From Porogramme epimiltina (taxonomy: Eukaryota > Basidiomycota > Agaricomycetes > Polyporales > Polyporaceae): a DNA stretch of 64,000 bases. A program made the translations under genes and the position numbers. Positions 45,965 through 56,470 of this stretch are shown here, piece by piece. The notes beneath the pieces are model-generated. The model was not told where the DNA came from and made no database searches. It saw nothing but the letters and a program-made list of their open reading frames with translations. Position 1 is the first letter of the stretch; each line of letters opens with the position of its first letter. The stretch lies in the NCBI GenBank assembly GCA_900155495.1, contig FTLJ01000441.1, forward strand, positions 1 through 64,000. The letters run 5' to 3'.

Positions 45965-47550
45965 AGTGACACTCCGGATGAGATGCCGGCACTCCGTTGG
46001 TATCTCTGGTGATCCCTCCAAGCACCGCAAGCCCGCCCCACTCCACTCGACGTTTTCTCATTCCTGGACACTAATATCTCTCTATGTACAGATGCTTCTT
46101 TATGGGCGCTTCCATCTACCAAACTCTGCTGATTATCACACCCACCATCGCCCCTTTTGTGCCCCTCGGACGCTATAACGACCTCCGCCCCTGCTTCCTG
46201 GGCGTGCATCGTGATTCGTGAGTCCAGTCAAGCCTTTCGAGGGGGATTTCGCATGCGAATTACTTCCACGCGGTCGTGGAGTGATTACACGAGGCACTGC
46301 CCGCGAAGAGGCTGACGCGTCTACCCCGGAGAGGCCAGGGTAAATACCGTCGTGTCGCGCGCCCCTTCTCTCCCCGCCACCCACCATCTCTCCTCCACAA
46401 GCACAATACGACTTAACTACCCCACCGCTCGCCGACAACGGTACCAATATGCACCGCTCGTTGCAGCATTCACTTGCCAGCAGGGGTGCGACGCCGTGAG
46501 GTATGTCCCGCCACATCGACCTCAGTTCATCACTCATCTCACGATCCAGCGTCGACGACACCCCAGGTACGCATACGACATTCACCACTGGTACGTTCTC
46601 CCCCTTTCTCTCGTGCTCAACAGCATACTGACGATTACGCAGAACGATGTCGCGCACCACTCCGGTCACCAGAGGCCATCAGTATGTTTCGTCCGTGTAA
46701 CACACGCATGGCGGAGTGCGCAATTAAGCTCAGGCGTCAGCGTCGCGCTTCAGCCCTCACTGCGAGTCGCTGTGTCAGCAGCGGCGCGACCGGACCCAGT
46801 ACCCGCCCACCGCCACCACAAATGCATCGGCGCGGGGAAAGTCAACGACGCCAAAACCTGGGACGGGCTGCGAAAGCGGCATGGGTGGGCGACGTACGCG
46901 TCCATGGTGTTCGCCCTCTGGATTCGTAACGAGTCGCGGATGGGATACATCCGGCGTCGCATCGCCAACGCAGGTTCTTCCCCCAATGGTGCGTCTTCTT
47001 CCCTTATGTGCACCCTGCTCTGGCGCTCACATCCCCCGTCATGCAGGGATACCCGCCTCAGCATCCTACGGCTTACCGCTATGCGTCGCGTCGTGGAGGA
47101 CGCGGCGTGAAAAGATCTGGTACCGCGCACGGTGGCGCGTATGTCAAGCAGGCCCGGTCGATCGCTTCGTAGTGCGCATCTCCCGTGCATATTCGAAATG
47201 GTAAGGTCCCAGGTGCGATGCGGTGTGCGCTGCTCAGTCCCCTTCACTGACATTACGCTTCGACAAACAAAGTACGTGGTCGCGCTCTCCTGGGGCTCAT
47301 AGCTGCCTGACGCGAACCTTGGATACCGCGACAGATTATGCGTACGTTTCATTCTGTGTGACTTGTGTAACCTTCAAATGGCGCTGGCCTGGGGGCCGAG
47401 TTGCTCCCGGCTCAAGATGCCTTCCCGAGGTACGGTCGACTGCGCGAGTCATGACGCTCGGTGCGGTCGTGTCTGGCGCGGGCCTCTTCGTGGCCCTCGG
47501 GACTAGTACCTGCCTTCGAGGCGGGGAAGCCAACGCGCGCCGAAAGGTTT
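45965..47550 (+). repeat. Interspersed repeat R, copy E (near full length)
   Basis: Begins near TGACACTCCGGATGAG and ends at GCGCCGAAAGGTTTGG. It has the ATATCTCTCTATGTACAG segment (46075-46092), a TATA-like TAAATACCGT (46341-46350), and the internal frame with APLRSPEAISMF ending at 46929. It matches copy C over almost its whole length with many substitutions. Confidence 0.7.
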
Positions 47551-49299
47551 GGTTCTTTCTACTATTGTGTTACATCATTATTACATAGGACCTTTGTGTG
47601 GAGTTGTATATCCTACGAATGTCGCGAAATATAGTAGCAAGGAAGAGGATGCACGAGAATATGTCGACCTACGATACAAGTGTAAGTCAGAGCGCTGGTG
47701 AGTCAGAGCATGCCCTGCTGTCGTAGCAGGAACCATAGGTGTGGGGCCAGTTGTGCCTCATCCCCATTTTGAATTGCGGTGTGATTTTCCGAGCTCAGCC
47801 TCCCTTTCTTTCGAGGATCATGCTTGATATCGTTCTGGGTGCGGTGAATCCGCGGCATCAGAGGAGCTCGATGCTTCGCCTTTGTGGTAAAGATTATCGC
47901 CTTCCTACTAGCGTAGAGTGTCTCGAAACGCATGGTAGTATTCTATGTGTCGGATACATAAAACGTGCCAGTAAATTATATAAAGATGCACTGAGTGGGA
48001 AGCAGAAAGGCGAAACGCTACTGCGTAGTGTTTAGGCGGTGGTCTGCACGGTCCTGAGGCCTGAGGGCTCGTCCGAGTCGGCCACTCGTATGCGGCGCTC
48101 AACCCCTTGGCGGTCCCCATGCTTAGCCATCCAAAGGACCTATTCGAGGCCACTTAAAATCAAAACATCACATTCTCCATGACGGAAGAGGCCTCGGGGG
48201 TGTAGACGCCAGTCCTGCGCAGCGCGCTCGCTGAGTTGGGGGCGTCACGTGGTATAAAACACGTTGTGCCAGATCCACCGCCCCATTTCTCCTCTGTTCA
48301 AATCTTTCATCATAGTTGGATCCAAGTTCTCACTCTCCACGCTGTGATCATCAGGAAACAACGTGTTCAAAGCACTCTGAACGTCAGATTTCCATCTTAC
48401 AATCCCCGCCGCGGTCAACTTTGAACCAACCGATCAATCGGCCATACTGCGCCCACTGCTAGCCAGACTGTCAGACATCGCGACTCGGGGCAATTCTGTC
48501 CGAAGAGATCGCCACCTTGCACTATGTCGGGTCCTCCTAGACTGCGTGCCACAGCGCGGAGGCACCCTGTTCCGCCTCGCTCGGTGAAATCGCACCTCGG
48601 TTCGTGGATTCCTCAAATTCTGGTCGCCGCCAACGTGGCGACAACGGGGTCTCGCGATCGCAATGGATGTTCCCAGTTTTGCGGTACAATCGTTACGAGC
48701 AATGCGGGGGTATCTCCAAAACCTCTCCCGGAAAGTATTGTGCTACTTCCGTCTTTATCGCGACCATCGAACCCGAGGTGGTAGGGGCAAGGTCGGCGTT
48801 CGAGGAGCCCGCGGTTTACCCCGGAGCTTCTTAGTTCCGACGCATGCCTAAAAGTGCGGGTTGTGCGCTGGAATAGGCATTCCAGAGCTCAAGGCTATGC
48901 ATACAACAAGATCGTACTGTGTGCACTGTGGATTAAGGGGGCTTCCGGTTTCCACCGCGTATAACGATCAATCAACAGGTTGCCTCATTCGCGCAATTTC
49001 CGGTAAGCACAGCTTGAACAGCATAAGATCTAACTCGCTATCTCATAAGATTTAGGTGGCCGGTGCTAGTCCTCCGAACCGATCACCACAGTAGTCAATG
49101 TCATCGAAAGGCGTGGGCCCATCTGCGTATGCACATGGTACCTCTGCGGCCGCATCGTTGTCTCCTATTCCCCTGCCATCCCTAGGGAGAACTGACCGTC
49201 AATCACAGTGGCATATATGCGCGCGGCAGCTCGACGAAGATTCCCCTCAACCCCGTTCCAACTCTTATCCAGATACCCTCTAGCTCCAGGTCACAAGAC
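47551..49299. other. Long intergenic stretch, no supportable gene
   Basis: About 1.75 kb. A frame from an ATG at 48524 (MSGPPRLRATARRHPVPPRS) runs 86 codons but resembles no family and has no clear splice partners. The rest shows short frames only. Confidence 0.4.
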
Positions 49300-50966
49300 A
49301 TGTCCTCCAGCTCTACGGAGGCATTATACACCAGCGAGATGGAGGAGAGGTCAGCTTCACCTCTTGCCCTTTGTCTCTTATGGGATGGCTCTGACACCAT
49401 TACATAGTGTAACGACCCTTCGGATTTCTACTGCTTTGGCAGGTATATATCCCTTATCTATTCTTGTGTTGTTCGCTGTCGCTGACATCGTATTAGCTCT
49501 ACTCATTTACGACTCCTGTATCAATCTTGACAAAGAAGTGGACATTATCTGGCGTCGGCGACCCACCACTTTGAGCTCGCTATACATCATCCTCCGTTAC
49601 GTTTCCGTTGTTCACCTTCTTCTTGGATTTGCTCCGACGCAACAAAGCGAGGCGGTGAGTTGCAATTCAATCATGATTGCGCGGGGTAACTAAGTAGCTC
49701 TCTCAACCAGATGTACGTACAACAATGGAGATTTGCTTTGTATTTCTTGTGCTAAAGTCGCTACTTTCTAGATACCTCGCATACAACATAATCGAATTAA
49801 TCTTCCACCTCCTACCATACGTTGCTTGGGCAGGTGAAATGTCTCTACTATTCCCGCTATACACAACTGATCACTATATTTCAGTATTCTCGGCATATAG
49901 AGTTCATGCTCTAGCAAACCGCTGCCTTTTTCTAACATTGGCAGTATTCTTTCTCGGCGTAGTGTTCATAATTCCAAACATCATAGTGCGTGAGCAGCTT
50001 CAGGTTATTCCTCTCAGGACCTCATGTTATAAATTTTCCAGGACGCTGTCCTTCAAATTAAAAGTATCACCGATGTTAACAATTTGAATTACTTGTCGTT
50101 TCTGAACGGTACCGGCTTCAGCGTTAGGTGAGTTAGAATCTCAACCAGTCTGCTAGTGGTAGTTAGACGGCTTATACCTCTTAATAGTGAGTAAAGCTCA
50201 AAGTGGCCGCCTCCACGTATTTGTTGACCTGACTCGTATGGTCACGCGGCAGTACTATGGATGACGAGAGTCTCTTTGTTAGTGGGGGAGTTGATCGTAA
50301 TCGTAGTCACGGTGAACCGAACGGTCACGTTTGGATCACGTTGCTGGGACTCTGAAACTTGTCGTCACTCAATCGCCAATCTTTTGCTCCATAATGGCAA
50401 GTGAATTCGCTGTGTTCTCGGTCAATAATGTATTAACATGTCATATCTCTGATAGGAATGCTGTGCTTTCTGTGGGTTTCCTCAATGGCATGCTCTCTCA
50501 GATCTCAACGCTAACTCCAAATAATAGCATTCCACTTTTCCTGAATATAGTCATGTGTATCTTTGACGCACTGGTACTACATATTATGTCTTGTTGTGAC
50601 ACTGCTCATGCGATGATACAGGATGTAAAATCACCTACTATTCCCAGAAGCCAATATGGAGGCTTGTTCAGGGATGCGTGCGTCATATACCATAGTAATT
50701 TAAATAAGTACACTGACACGTAGTCCGTACCTAGCATAACGTCGCTCTTAGCTGCGCGTTTCCTCCTTGATCTTGGAGAATTCTACACTCAAGCCGAGCG
50801 GCAAGCTTCTGGGGAGGCGGACTCGGAGATCTACAATAATGTTCTTACCACAGGCATTCCTACATTCCAGAATATGGCGTCCGTACAGTTTGAAAGATCG
50901 CTATCGACCCCTTTCACCTCGTCTAGCACCGAAAACGATCACCCATACGGAACTAATTCTTATTAA
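49300..50966 (+). CDS. DUF6533-type multi-pass membrane protein (multi-exon, model partial)
   Basis: Member of the large agaricomycete family with an N-terminal DUF6533 domain and about seven membrane helices; function unknown. Secure parts: exon 1 49300-49349, exon 2 49408-49442 and exon 3 49497-49654, joined to VTTLRISTALA and LLIYDSCINLDKEVDIIWRR, the family hallmark; a later exon pair with LPYVAWA/VFSAYRVHALANR and FLTLAVFFLGVVFIIPN; a stretch near 50290-50394 (ELIVIVVTVNRTVTF, ANLLLHNG) followed by a probable GC-AG intron (50395-50455); and a last exon from about 50729 with SITSLLAARFLLDLGEFYTQ ending at 50966. Exons between 49655 and 49790 and between 50000 and 50290 are uncertain, and the gene could be damaged there. 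Confidence 0.6.
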
Positions 50967-51132
50967 TATCATCACTTCTGACAAACTATACCACCTGCGA
51001 CTTGGCGTGTGCCAGCATGCACCCCATTGCCTTAGTATACCCCCTGTACCACACTATACCAGTCTCATCACGATACTATGTTACAAACACTCCATCCCGC
51101 CCCATAAACCACGTGTATGTGTCCCAATTCCC
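50967..51132. other. Convergent spacer
   Basis: Only 166 bp separate the 3' ends of the DUF6533-type and terpenoid-cyclase-like genes. Confidence 0.4.
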
Positions 51133-52346
51133 TCAACAGGCTCCGGATGTCCTACATCGCCGGACCGCTTCCGCCGCCATGGCAGTGGTGAGGCCTTGGT
51201 TCCCAAGCAAGATTCCGCTCGAACCGTATCTGTAAAACCACCCTGCGGGCCACGACCCATCTGCATCTTGCATCTCCAACAGGCGCATGCAGTCCTCGCG
51301 CGCGTCGGAGGTGATCCCAATCTCCGCCGCCACGAGGATGCGTGCGGAGAGCTCGAAGGCGTCTCCCGGCGCTCCGAGCCGCTCGCGGACGCGCTGCACG
51401 AAAAGCGTGCGTGTGGACGGCGGCAATGCGTCCGGCGGCATCGCACTAAGCAACCTGGAGAAGAAGAAGAGGAAGGCGTCCGGCGTGGCATAGTAGAGCG
51501 TTCCGTGCGCGTAATCCCGGTGCTCTAGAACTGAGAGCACCCACGAGAACGTTTCGGGGAGCTCGTGTCCACGACCATTCCTGAAGAAGAACGTCAGGAT
51601 GTTGACGCAGACGACAGGGTCTATAGCATATGTCAGTGTGTGCACCTCGACTACAACATGAACGCAACACACCGATGCGGGGTCGGGTGCGATCAAAGTA
51701 TGTTTGTACAATGCCATCTTCATTTCTCAAGGCCAACATCTCGTCGATGATGCTATGTTTGACCTCCGTGGAGAAGTAGCCTAGAACTGTGCATGCAATG
51801 GAAGTGGTGTCGCAATCGTCGGGGAAGATGGCCGTAGTCAAGACTGGCTTCCCTGGGGAGAAAGATCAGCTTGAAGCTATGCTGAATAGAAATATACGTA
51901 CCACGGAAGAAATTGGTGAGCCGGAGGGAGCAGATGACGTTGGCGAGACTCGCGTCCTCAGTAATCTCTATCAATAAGAGCTGAGCGAAGTTCTCTTGGA
52001 CGATTATCCCCGTGTTTGTGATGGACCACATTTCTTTTGCATGACCTCTGAGCCAACGGTAGGCATCGGAAACAGGATCAGGTGCGCGCTGCTCAAGCCG
52101 CACCGCGAGAGTACGTCGCAGGAGAAGAGTGTTGCCTTTCATCCGGTGCAACGTCGTATTGACGACACTTAGCGTACATGGACTGGCGTACACCAACTTC
52201 ATCATCCCAGCTGGGGATATCAGTGACGAGTGAGTGAGACTTGGACAACCAACCTCACCTAGGAAAGGCGATGCGAGAACACACCGTAAGACCTGCTGAA
52301 TTTTCGAGGAAACGTAGAACAGAGTTGTGTGTAGTCGGAAGATCAT
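51133..52346 (-). CDS. Terpenoid-cyclase-like alpha/alpha-toroid protein with DxDTT motif (354 aa)
   Basis: Exons 52346-52259, 52210-51902, 51852-51673 and 51620-51133 give 354 aa. It belongs to a basidiomycete family with the alpha-alpha-barrel of terpenoid cyclases and prenyltransferases. Residues 138-150 read TTAIFPDDCDTTS, with the DxDTT variant at Asp145-Asp147. DxDTT replaces DxDD in known drimenyl diphosphate synthases (class II sesquiterpene cyclisation). Then QTYFDRTRPRIDPVVCVNIL across an intron, NGRGHELPETFSWVL, GTLYYATPDAFLFFFSRLL, LEMQDADGSWPAGWFYRYGS and GNQGLTTAMAAEAV, with QDADGSW resembling a QW repeat. Catalysis is inferred. About one toroid domain is present, and no HAD or class I terpene synthase partner is seen. 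Confidence 0.75.
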
Positions 52347-54042
52347 GGCGACAACGGCACTTATGCGAAGAAGGCGTGCATCGTTGCTTGCTTCTGTGCG
52401 GAATATATGAGGACTGCAAGAAAACCCAATTTACCACCCATGAGGTACTTCCTCCGACCAATCATCAGCGCCATAGCAAATAGTGTCAATAGGCGGCTCA
52501 CAGAGGTGACAAGTGGACGTGTGGAGCGCCCCATGTATGTTCCGATCAGGGTCAGTGGTCCAAGATAAAGGCTCCTTCGAAATTTCTGTCGGCCTATCAG
52601 AGACAAGGAAAGATGGAGAACTCTCAAAACCATCCAGAGATGGGAGATTCGGTTTTCAAGTCAAGGACACGGCGTTCCCGGCCGACTTTTAATTTTGGCA
52701 TCACCTGTGACCGGTTCAAAAGGTTAGATAAAACTCAAAAATTTGGAGAAACCACCTACCAAACCTACAAACTTTGAGAGGGACGAGTGAGATTGTACCC
52801 AAATAGCAAAACTCCAGCCTGGACATTCGGTGGAAGCGTGTTATTAAAGTGGTCGTCCTGAAAAAAGATGTATCGGCTGCTATCGCTAGAAGTATCCTTC
52901 CCGTAGGATCCTCACTGTTGATGTGCCGCATTACCGGCTTCTCCCTATTGCATGATGACCCCGTTCAGAAAATTCGTGAAACAGCTGTTCTAATCAGAGT
53001 CAGAGACGTAAGCCTGCGCCAAGTGAGTTGGAACGAGATAGTGCTACCGGGCTTCGCGGTGACACGCACCAAGGAGATTTCAACATGCCATACTCGAATT
53101 TCATAGTCATCGAGAAAACGCATAGCCTCCTGCGCTCCGACGACCGAAAGTACGAATATATACTAAACACCGCATGACATAAATACGTCAGAATTGGTGA
53201 CAGGTGCCACAGAAGTAGCCAAAGATCGCATAGTGCAGGCATCTTCAAGATACTGCGACCATCATTGGCCCAACATAATAGTGTTTTCTGAGGCGGTAGA
53301 TCTATAGCTATCACTCACAGGTCAGCCTAATAAGTGGGCCTGGCAATCGAACGTACCTTTATACCCAAGCCTAGAACTATACGTCCTAGCCGCCTCTAAC
53401 TAAGGGAGACCTGAGCTATTTCAAAAAGTGCGAGAGGCGCATACAAGCTTGAGACCAAATTGTACTCGTATTTGACTTGCGTGCCACTCCTTGACATTAC
53501 GGACACCAAGAACTCATCCTCGATGACGGCGACTTCCAATGTGCGAAGAGCTGTGAAATCGAGAGGAGTGAGCGCGCTTGGCATGCCGTCTACAACCGCC
53601 ATTGGGTTTGAACCAAGACAAATTACCCTAGGTGCTGCGGACGTGGAACATACGTCGCTCTCAAACAGCGCAGTCGAGGGAGGAATCATGCCCAAATCAT
53701 GGTTCGAACCTCTGGCTCCCAAGCCGGAGGGGCATCGGAGTTTTACAAATTTGTCACGATCAGGGCCACTAATGAAGCTCCGATGTCGGAATCTCAATCC
53801 CGCACGCGCGCGCCACCAGAGCCGCCTTGACGTCCATCTCCCACCGACAGCTCCCAACAGCACTCGTTCCAAGCGTGGCTGGAGACAACTTGTAACGTCT
53901 TGACACTCCCCCATCAACTTTTCAATCGAATCGTCATCATCGACATCATACGTGATTTTTGCAAGCCAAATTGCTCCTCTCGTACCATCTCATCGCCGTC
54001 TTTATGTCCGAGCCTGCCAGCAGCTCGTTATTGTACGGTATT
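52347..54042. other. Intergenic with an unassigned 173-codon frame
   Basis: The minus-strand frame 53917-53396 contains LDFTALRTLEVAVIEDEFLV and LVSSLYAPLALFEIAQVS, which resemble LRR/F-box proteins of agaricomycetes, but its start is arbitrary and no exons join it. The opposite strand is open over the same range. The rest (52347-53395) shows nothing. Confidence 0.35.
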
Positions 54043-54529
54043 TCAGCAGCCTAGGAACCGGTGAAATCAACTTCTGGCTTTAGATCGCCTCTCATATAAG
54101 GTGAGGCTCACCTTTTTCTTCCACCTTATGGAACCTGTCACTGAATGGATACAGCATTGCCCAGGCGATCTGTGCCCACATAACTGGGTCTACCATGCAT
54201 TCGCCAGCTTCCCACGCCTTTTTCCATTCCTTCCACCTGTTGAGGTCGCGACTAGCGAAGCTCGTCACGAAAGTCGCGCACTTGATCGAGCAAACTTCCA
54301 CCATATAGACCTCCGGATCGATCCCATACCGCGCGATTGCAAAACGCTTTCCCCGTTCCTCCGCGCTCTGCCGCTTCTCTCTACCGGAGCCGGTGTGCTC
54401 GGCGGACAGCGCCTCTACCGCTTCGTATATTCTCTTGAATACCGGCAAGTGTTCAGGGTGCGGGTATTCTCCGACAACTGCTTGTGTCGGAAATTTGCGG
54501 ATTGGCGAATCCGTGATTTGAGCGATCAT
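54043..54529 (-). CDS. Hypothetical protein (141 aa)
   Basis: Exons 54529-54112 and 54050-54043 give 141 aa. The last exon only completes a Gly codon and adds Cys-stop, like the tiny last exons elsewhere in the window; without splicing the frame ends at 54092. The protein is soluble-looking and rich in charged and aromatic residues (FKRIYEAVEALSAEHTG, RFAIARYGIDPEVYMVEV, WKEWKKAWEAGECMVDP, MWAQIAWAMLYPFSD). I do not recognise the family. The 5' flank has a repetitive TCCGACGTACACC/TCCAACGTACACC pattern just before the start. Confidence 0.55.
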
Positions 54530-56470
54530 AGTGGGAAGGTGTACGTTGGAGTGTGGAGGGTGGTGTACGTCGGAGTGTAGATGGTGCACGAGGGGCGTGA
54601 TGAGTGGAGTCCAAGGTTCGTTGATAGTTTGTTCGGCGACGGTAGTTTGCAAAGAAGTTGACCGGGTTCATCGTTAAGAGGCCGGGTCATACCGTGCTCA
54701 GATCTCGGCCCAGTGGCACTCTCAGGGGCCACCGGGTTGCACCGTTTTACCTGAGCACGCTGAAATAGCCCTCGCACGTCCTTCTGAGGAGCGCTGCGGG
54801 CCGAAGCGCTATTATTGTGGCCCCAGCCAATTTCTTCAAGTGTAGGTTCGCCAGATGTGGTGGCACGACAATAGACACGGCAAGTCCACCACAATTGGGA
54901 CACACTATCAACTGCTGTGAGTCTTACATCTGCATTTGTATATGTGCTGGCGATCTGCCACAATTGAGATCTGAGACCATTCTCCAGCGCTAATAGCGGA
55001 AGTGCTGAAGGCGGGCAGAAGTTGCCGACAGTCACCCCGGGGAGGCGACGTGTCACGTAGCTCCACCCCCTGGCCACTACCGCTGCGCAGCACATCCTGC
55101 CTCCGCCAGATCGCCACATCCTCGCTCCCTTATCATGGGCCACCTATACCCAGTGGCCCTATCAGAGCTAGTTACTCAGCGAACAAGCCACAGCCCTGGC
55201 GCCAAGCGCCGAGGACTATGGTCACGTGTACTCGAATTAAAATGCGATTGATGTGCTAATAGGTGCCAATAATGATACCAACTACGAAGACTGTAAAAAG
55301 GGCGACAAGGACCTTGGCGATTGTCCCTGCCTCTTGATTGTCCGCTGGGTATAGTCGACATAAACGACGCTGCTTTCGACGCCCACGTCAGAACTATCGT
55401 GCGCCTCACCTCATACTACCGGTAATGTCACCTCAGACTTAGCCGTGATCGACGTGACTGACTTTTGCACTCGACCAGCTGCCCTTCAACTCTATGGTAG
55501 CCACAACGTACTATTCGATATTAGGGAACATGGTTCAGTCTGCATAAGCGCATCTCTCCAATCACCGAAGGCTAGCGGACCATTGGCTCAGTGTCAACCG
55601 CATCCAGGTTGATATATCCAAATCGCGCAGGAGATTAGCATCCCCACCACAAGTAAGATTCTCCTAGACGGGTCTAGTAAGATGCGGCCTCAATCTTTCC
55701 CCCTTCCTTCCAGGATCCCCACGCCCGCGGCTTCCAAGAAGTTCAGCGAGTTTGTAAGCGTCATGCTCGACACTTTTCAGGTTCGTTTAATTTTCCCTAT
55801 CCTCGAGAGAAGGGGCAAAAATTCATCAAAACCTTTCTGCCGTAAGGGCAGAGACAGATCGAATCTGTAGCTTCGCAGTACATGTTTATCCTGCAGCCCG
55901 AAGGAAATTGGCCTACTTCTCGCAGTCCAACCCCAGTCTCAAAGTCACGCAATTCGTCTTTCGAGCGAGCGTACCTAAATATGTATGCTATCCTCATAAT
56001 GGGATAATAATTAGCCAAACGATTGCTGGCTATGACTGGTTCTGTGTCCAGAGCTAAATTGACAGCTTCGGCCATGCCATTACCCACGATTCTATGGCGC
56101 AGCATGACGACCCATCCCATTCAGGCTCAAGGGGTCGCCGTTGTGGATCACTGTATGGACAGCGGACGTCAGCTGTAGAAGGTCTTCGTACGTCCGTAAT
56201 AGTAAGTGGTCGCGAGCTGTACTAAGTTCGGCTGAAGGAGGTGATAAACGCCTGTCCACAGAGACCCACTTCAATGTCAACTTACGTACCAGAACAAACT
56301 TTATAAACCGCTGACTTCAACTTCACACCCCAGACACCCTGCCTCACGCTCTCCCTCCTACACCTCGGCTGCCATCCTCAGCTCTGTACGTTCGTCGTCC
56401 GACGCCTCCTAGAAATCAAATCGGATGATCACACCTCATCTCACTAACGTGCTTTTTTCCAGACCCAAGC
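54530..56470. other. Long intergenic stretch, no gene seen
   Basis: About 1.9 kb. An ATG at 55682 opens a frame with MRPQSFPLPSRIPTPAASKK followed by a possible donor (GTTCGT), but no second exon is convincing. A TATA-like TTTATAAAC at about 56299-56307 lies some 170 bp upstream of the HET gene. Confidence 0.4.

Noticed and set aside
53700..53725. TGGTTCGAACC, resembling a tRNA B box
   Set aside because: The flanking bases do not form a T arm or acceptor stem, and no A box lies at the right distance.
53460..53903. 147-codon plus-strand frame as a gene
   Set aside because: The opposite strand is equally open and neither has a start context or splice partner that can be supported.
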